A stretch of 64,000 nt of DNA from contig NZ_JAJFES010000005.1 of assembly GCF_020708045.1 (NCBI RefSeq), forward strand, positions 1 to 64,000, given 5' to 3'. Of the stretch, positions 62,526 to 64,000 are shown one piece after another. Every line of letters starts with the position of its first letter. Within the stretch, counting starts at the first letter, position 1. The notes beneath the pieces are model-generated. The model saw nothing but the letters and a program-made list of their open reading frames with translations, searched no databases and was not told the origin of the DNA. This stretch comes from Massilia sp. IC2-278. Its GTDB lineage: Bacteria; Pseudomonadota; Gammaproteobacteria; Burkholderiales; Burkholderiaceae_D. The translations under genes were made by a program, and so were the position numbers.

Positions 62526-63350
62526 GTGAAATCCTTGTGCCGCGAGCTCGATGTCAGCCGTAGCCTGTACTACGCGCAGAAGAAGGCCAGGCCAAGCGTG
62601 CATAGCCAGGAAGACCTTGCATTGCGTGCACATATTGTCAGACTCAATGCAGCGCATCGTTGGGCGCCTGGGGTGATCAAGATGTGGCGTTTGCTCCAGG
62701 CCGAAGGCATCGAATGCGGCAAGCACCGGGTAAGAAGGCTGCGCAAGCTGGAGAACATTCAATCGTCCCGCACCAGGCGCTTTCGTGCCGCCGCCGCCAT
62801 GCAGCGCGTGCAGCCGCCAGCGGAGAACCTGGTCAAGCGCGGCTTCAACGTCAGCGCCCCGAACACGATCTGGGTAGGCGACATGACAGCCATGCGCACC
62901 AAGGAAGGCTGGCTGCATCTGGCTATCGTGATCGATCTGTATGCCCGTCGTGTGGTGGGGTGGTCAACGGACACTACGCAAGCTACGACGTTACCCATGG
63001 CAGCATTGAACATGGCACTGGTGCAGCGAAAACCTGAAGCTGGACTGATCTTCCATAGTGATCAGGGCAGCGTTTATGCATCGAGCGATTACCGTGATTT
63101 GCTGCAAGCAAACAGCGTGCGGCCAAGCATGAGCCGCAAGGGCAATTGTTGGGATAACGCTGTCGCAGAAAGTTTCTTCTCAAACCTCAAAAACGAAGTG
63201 ATGTACGACCGCCTCTTTGCATCAAGGGACGAAGGCAAGGCCGTGGTCGGTGATTACATCGAGAAGTACTACAATACGCGGCGCTTACATCAGACCTTGG
63301 GCTACCAAACGCCTGCCGCCGTCGACGCTGCATACCGTGTGCCTAAATAA
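62526..63350 (+). CDS. IS3-family transposase OrfB (DDE domain)
   Basis: The 274-residue part has the HTH_21 segment (SLCRELDVSRSLYYAQ) and the rve integrase core with the DDE triad: Asp in WVGDMTAM, Asp in FHSDQGSVYAS and Glu in CWDNAVAESFFSNLK. It is written here from GTG 62526, but is normally made as the C-terminal part of the frameshifted OrfAB fusion; the frame is open back to the slippery site. Confidence 0.95.
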   Translation: MKSLCRELDVSRSLYYAQKKARPSVHSQEDLALRAHIVRLNAAHRWAPGVIKMWRLLQAEGIECGKHRVRRLRKLENIQSSRTRRFRAAAAMQRVQPPAENLVKRGFNVSAPNTIWVGDMTAMRTKEGWLHLAIVIDLYARRVVGWSTDTTQATTLPMAALNMALVQRKPEAGLIFHSDQGSVYASSDYRDLLQANSVRPSMSRKGNCWDNAVAESFFSNLKNEVMYDRLFASRDEGKAVVGDYIEKYYNTRRLHQTLGYQTPAAVDAAYRVPK

Positions 63351-63463
63351 CTGTCCAGGATATCCGGATCACCTCAGGTCTGACATTCGGACACGGGCTC
63401 TGCCCTAACAAGCTGACCGCTCTTCCATCCTGCAGCATGTTGCCTCAATCTGGCCCGCGTCGT

Positions 63464-63910
63464 TTACACCACGGCGCGGAAGGTGATTTCCACCAACTGC
63501 GCAGGAAAAGCGAGCCGTGTCACACCGATGATATTGCTGGCGCATTGCGGCTGGTCGGTCCCGTACACTTCCTTCCTCACCTTGCCGCCCGCGGTAAAGG
63601 CCGAATCCACGTCCAGCACATACAGCGTTTCCTCGACGACGTCATCGAGCGTGGCGCCGAATTCGGCGAGCAGGGCGATGGCATTGCGGTAGGTCTGGCG
63701 GATCTGTTCTTCCATCTGGCTGAAGTCCATGGGCTTTCCTGCCCCGTCCAGGTCCGCCGGCGCAACCAGGGCGCCGTCCTTGTCGTGGCTGAGCTGGCCG
63801 GACAGGTAGATCGTGTCCTTGACCTGCACGCCCTGGACATAGCCGAACAGGCCTTCCCACGCGACGCCGAAGTTCACGATTTTCTTTTGCAGTTGATGGG
63901 TGGCAGACAT
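63464..63910 (-). CDS. RidA family (YjgF/YER057c/UK114) protein
   Basis: The 148-residue protein has the RidA features QGVQVKDTIYLSGQLSHD, QIRQTYRNAIALLAEFGATLDDVVEETLYV and ASNIIGVTRLAFPAQLVEI. The conserved arginine of true RidA (deaminase) near the C-terminus is found as VTRLAFP, so this resembles the Rid subfamily with Arg retained. It would hydrolyse reactive enamine/imines. Start at MSATHQ (63910) with AGGAAA upstream; the open frame to the window edge is unsupported. Confidence 0.9.
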   Translation of the reverse strand: MSATHQLQKKIVNFGVAWEGLFGYVQGVQVKDTIYLSGQLSHDKDGALVAPADLDGAGKPMDFSQMEEQIRQTYRNAIALLAEFGATLDDVVEETLYVLDVDSAFTAGGKVRKEVYGTDQPQCASNIIGVTRLAFPAQLVEITFRAVV

Positions 63911-64000
63911 GGCATTTCCTCTGGATGGATAGATACCGGTCAGCATATCGCTTCCCTGCGCGGCTTCCACCAGCCATTCGATAGGGTCCAGGACTACCCG

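Larger units (their letters stand above)
62067..63376 (+). mobile_element. complete IS3-family insertion sequence (1310 bp)
   Basis: Ends are imperfect terminal inverted repeats of about 25 bp: TGAGAGGGTCCGGGATTCAT at the left and, in reverse complement, TGAGGTGATCCGGATATCCT at the right. The 3-bp target duplication GGT flanks them (62064-62066 and 63377-63379). It carries overlapping orfA and orfB with a frameshift signal, both intact, so it may be active. Confidence 0.9.

Noticed and set aside
63911..64000. Upstream extension of the RidA frame to the window edge
   Set aside because: The frame is open but the family starts at MSATHQ, which has a ribosome-binding site. No other coding signal is seen in these 90 bases.

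Overview
The window is GC-rich chromosomal DNA that looks like a betaproteobacterium of the Oxalobacteraceae (Massilia/Telluria/Janthinobacterium type). The pointers are the 5' end of a 16S rRNA gene, the rpe-gph-trpE-trpG-trpD-trpC order usual in Burkholderiales, a PEP-CTERM exported protein with a sigma-54-type promoter, HAF-repeat/PKD secreted proteins, and LytS/LytTR and QseBC-like regulators. The assignment rests on gene content and layout; no database search was done.

Layout. 1-764: 16S rRNA 5' end (minus strand) with its leader, boxA-like site and promoter. 765-8096: housekeeping and envelope genes (phospholipase D-like lipoprotein, enoyl-CoA hydratase, MFS transporter, an overlapping three-gene operon with two tandem paralogues and a DUF2145 protein, MltA, a 50-residue membrane protein, ApaG). 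8280-14284: rpe, gph, a tryptophan leader peptide with attenuator, trpEGDC and a TonB-like lipoprotein. 14553-19686 (minus): M61 aminopeptidase, MocA-like nucleotidyltransferase plus a [2Fe-2S] subunit, DsbC and a UbiH-type hydroxylase.

19797-34933 is framed and punctuated by tRNA-Phe sequences, all in the same orientation: two intact identical genes (19797, 32996) and three partial or decayed copies (about 20443, 34306, 34911). Between them lie a DUF3140 gene, an MDR reductase, a DJ-1/PfpI protein, a TerD/TelA stress cluster, a GGDEF/EAL protein, a HEAT protein, UvsE, a methyltransferase, an AraC regulator and, directly after the second tRNA, an AT-richer two-gene module (PD-(D/E)xK-like plus PIN-like) bounded by an 18-bp repeat of tRNA-Phe. 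This resembles repeated accretion at a tRNA attachment site; no integrase is present.

35015-64000: a TerA-like protein, two HAF/PKD paralogues flanking a DUF4886 lipoprotein, small conserved proteins, several exported alpha/beta hydrolases, a LytS/LytTR pair, a SWIM-SNF2 helicase, a Liv-type binding protein, a YgiW-QseBC-like locus, the PEP-CTERM protein, a CAP-domain protein, an M13 peptidase, an AraC/GyrI-like regulator, a complete IS3-family element with a 3-bp target duplication, and a RidA protein. Three copies of a REPIN-like palindromic doublet lie between convergent genes (14331, 53026, 58432).
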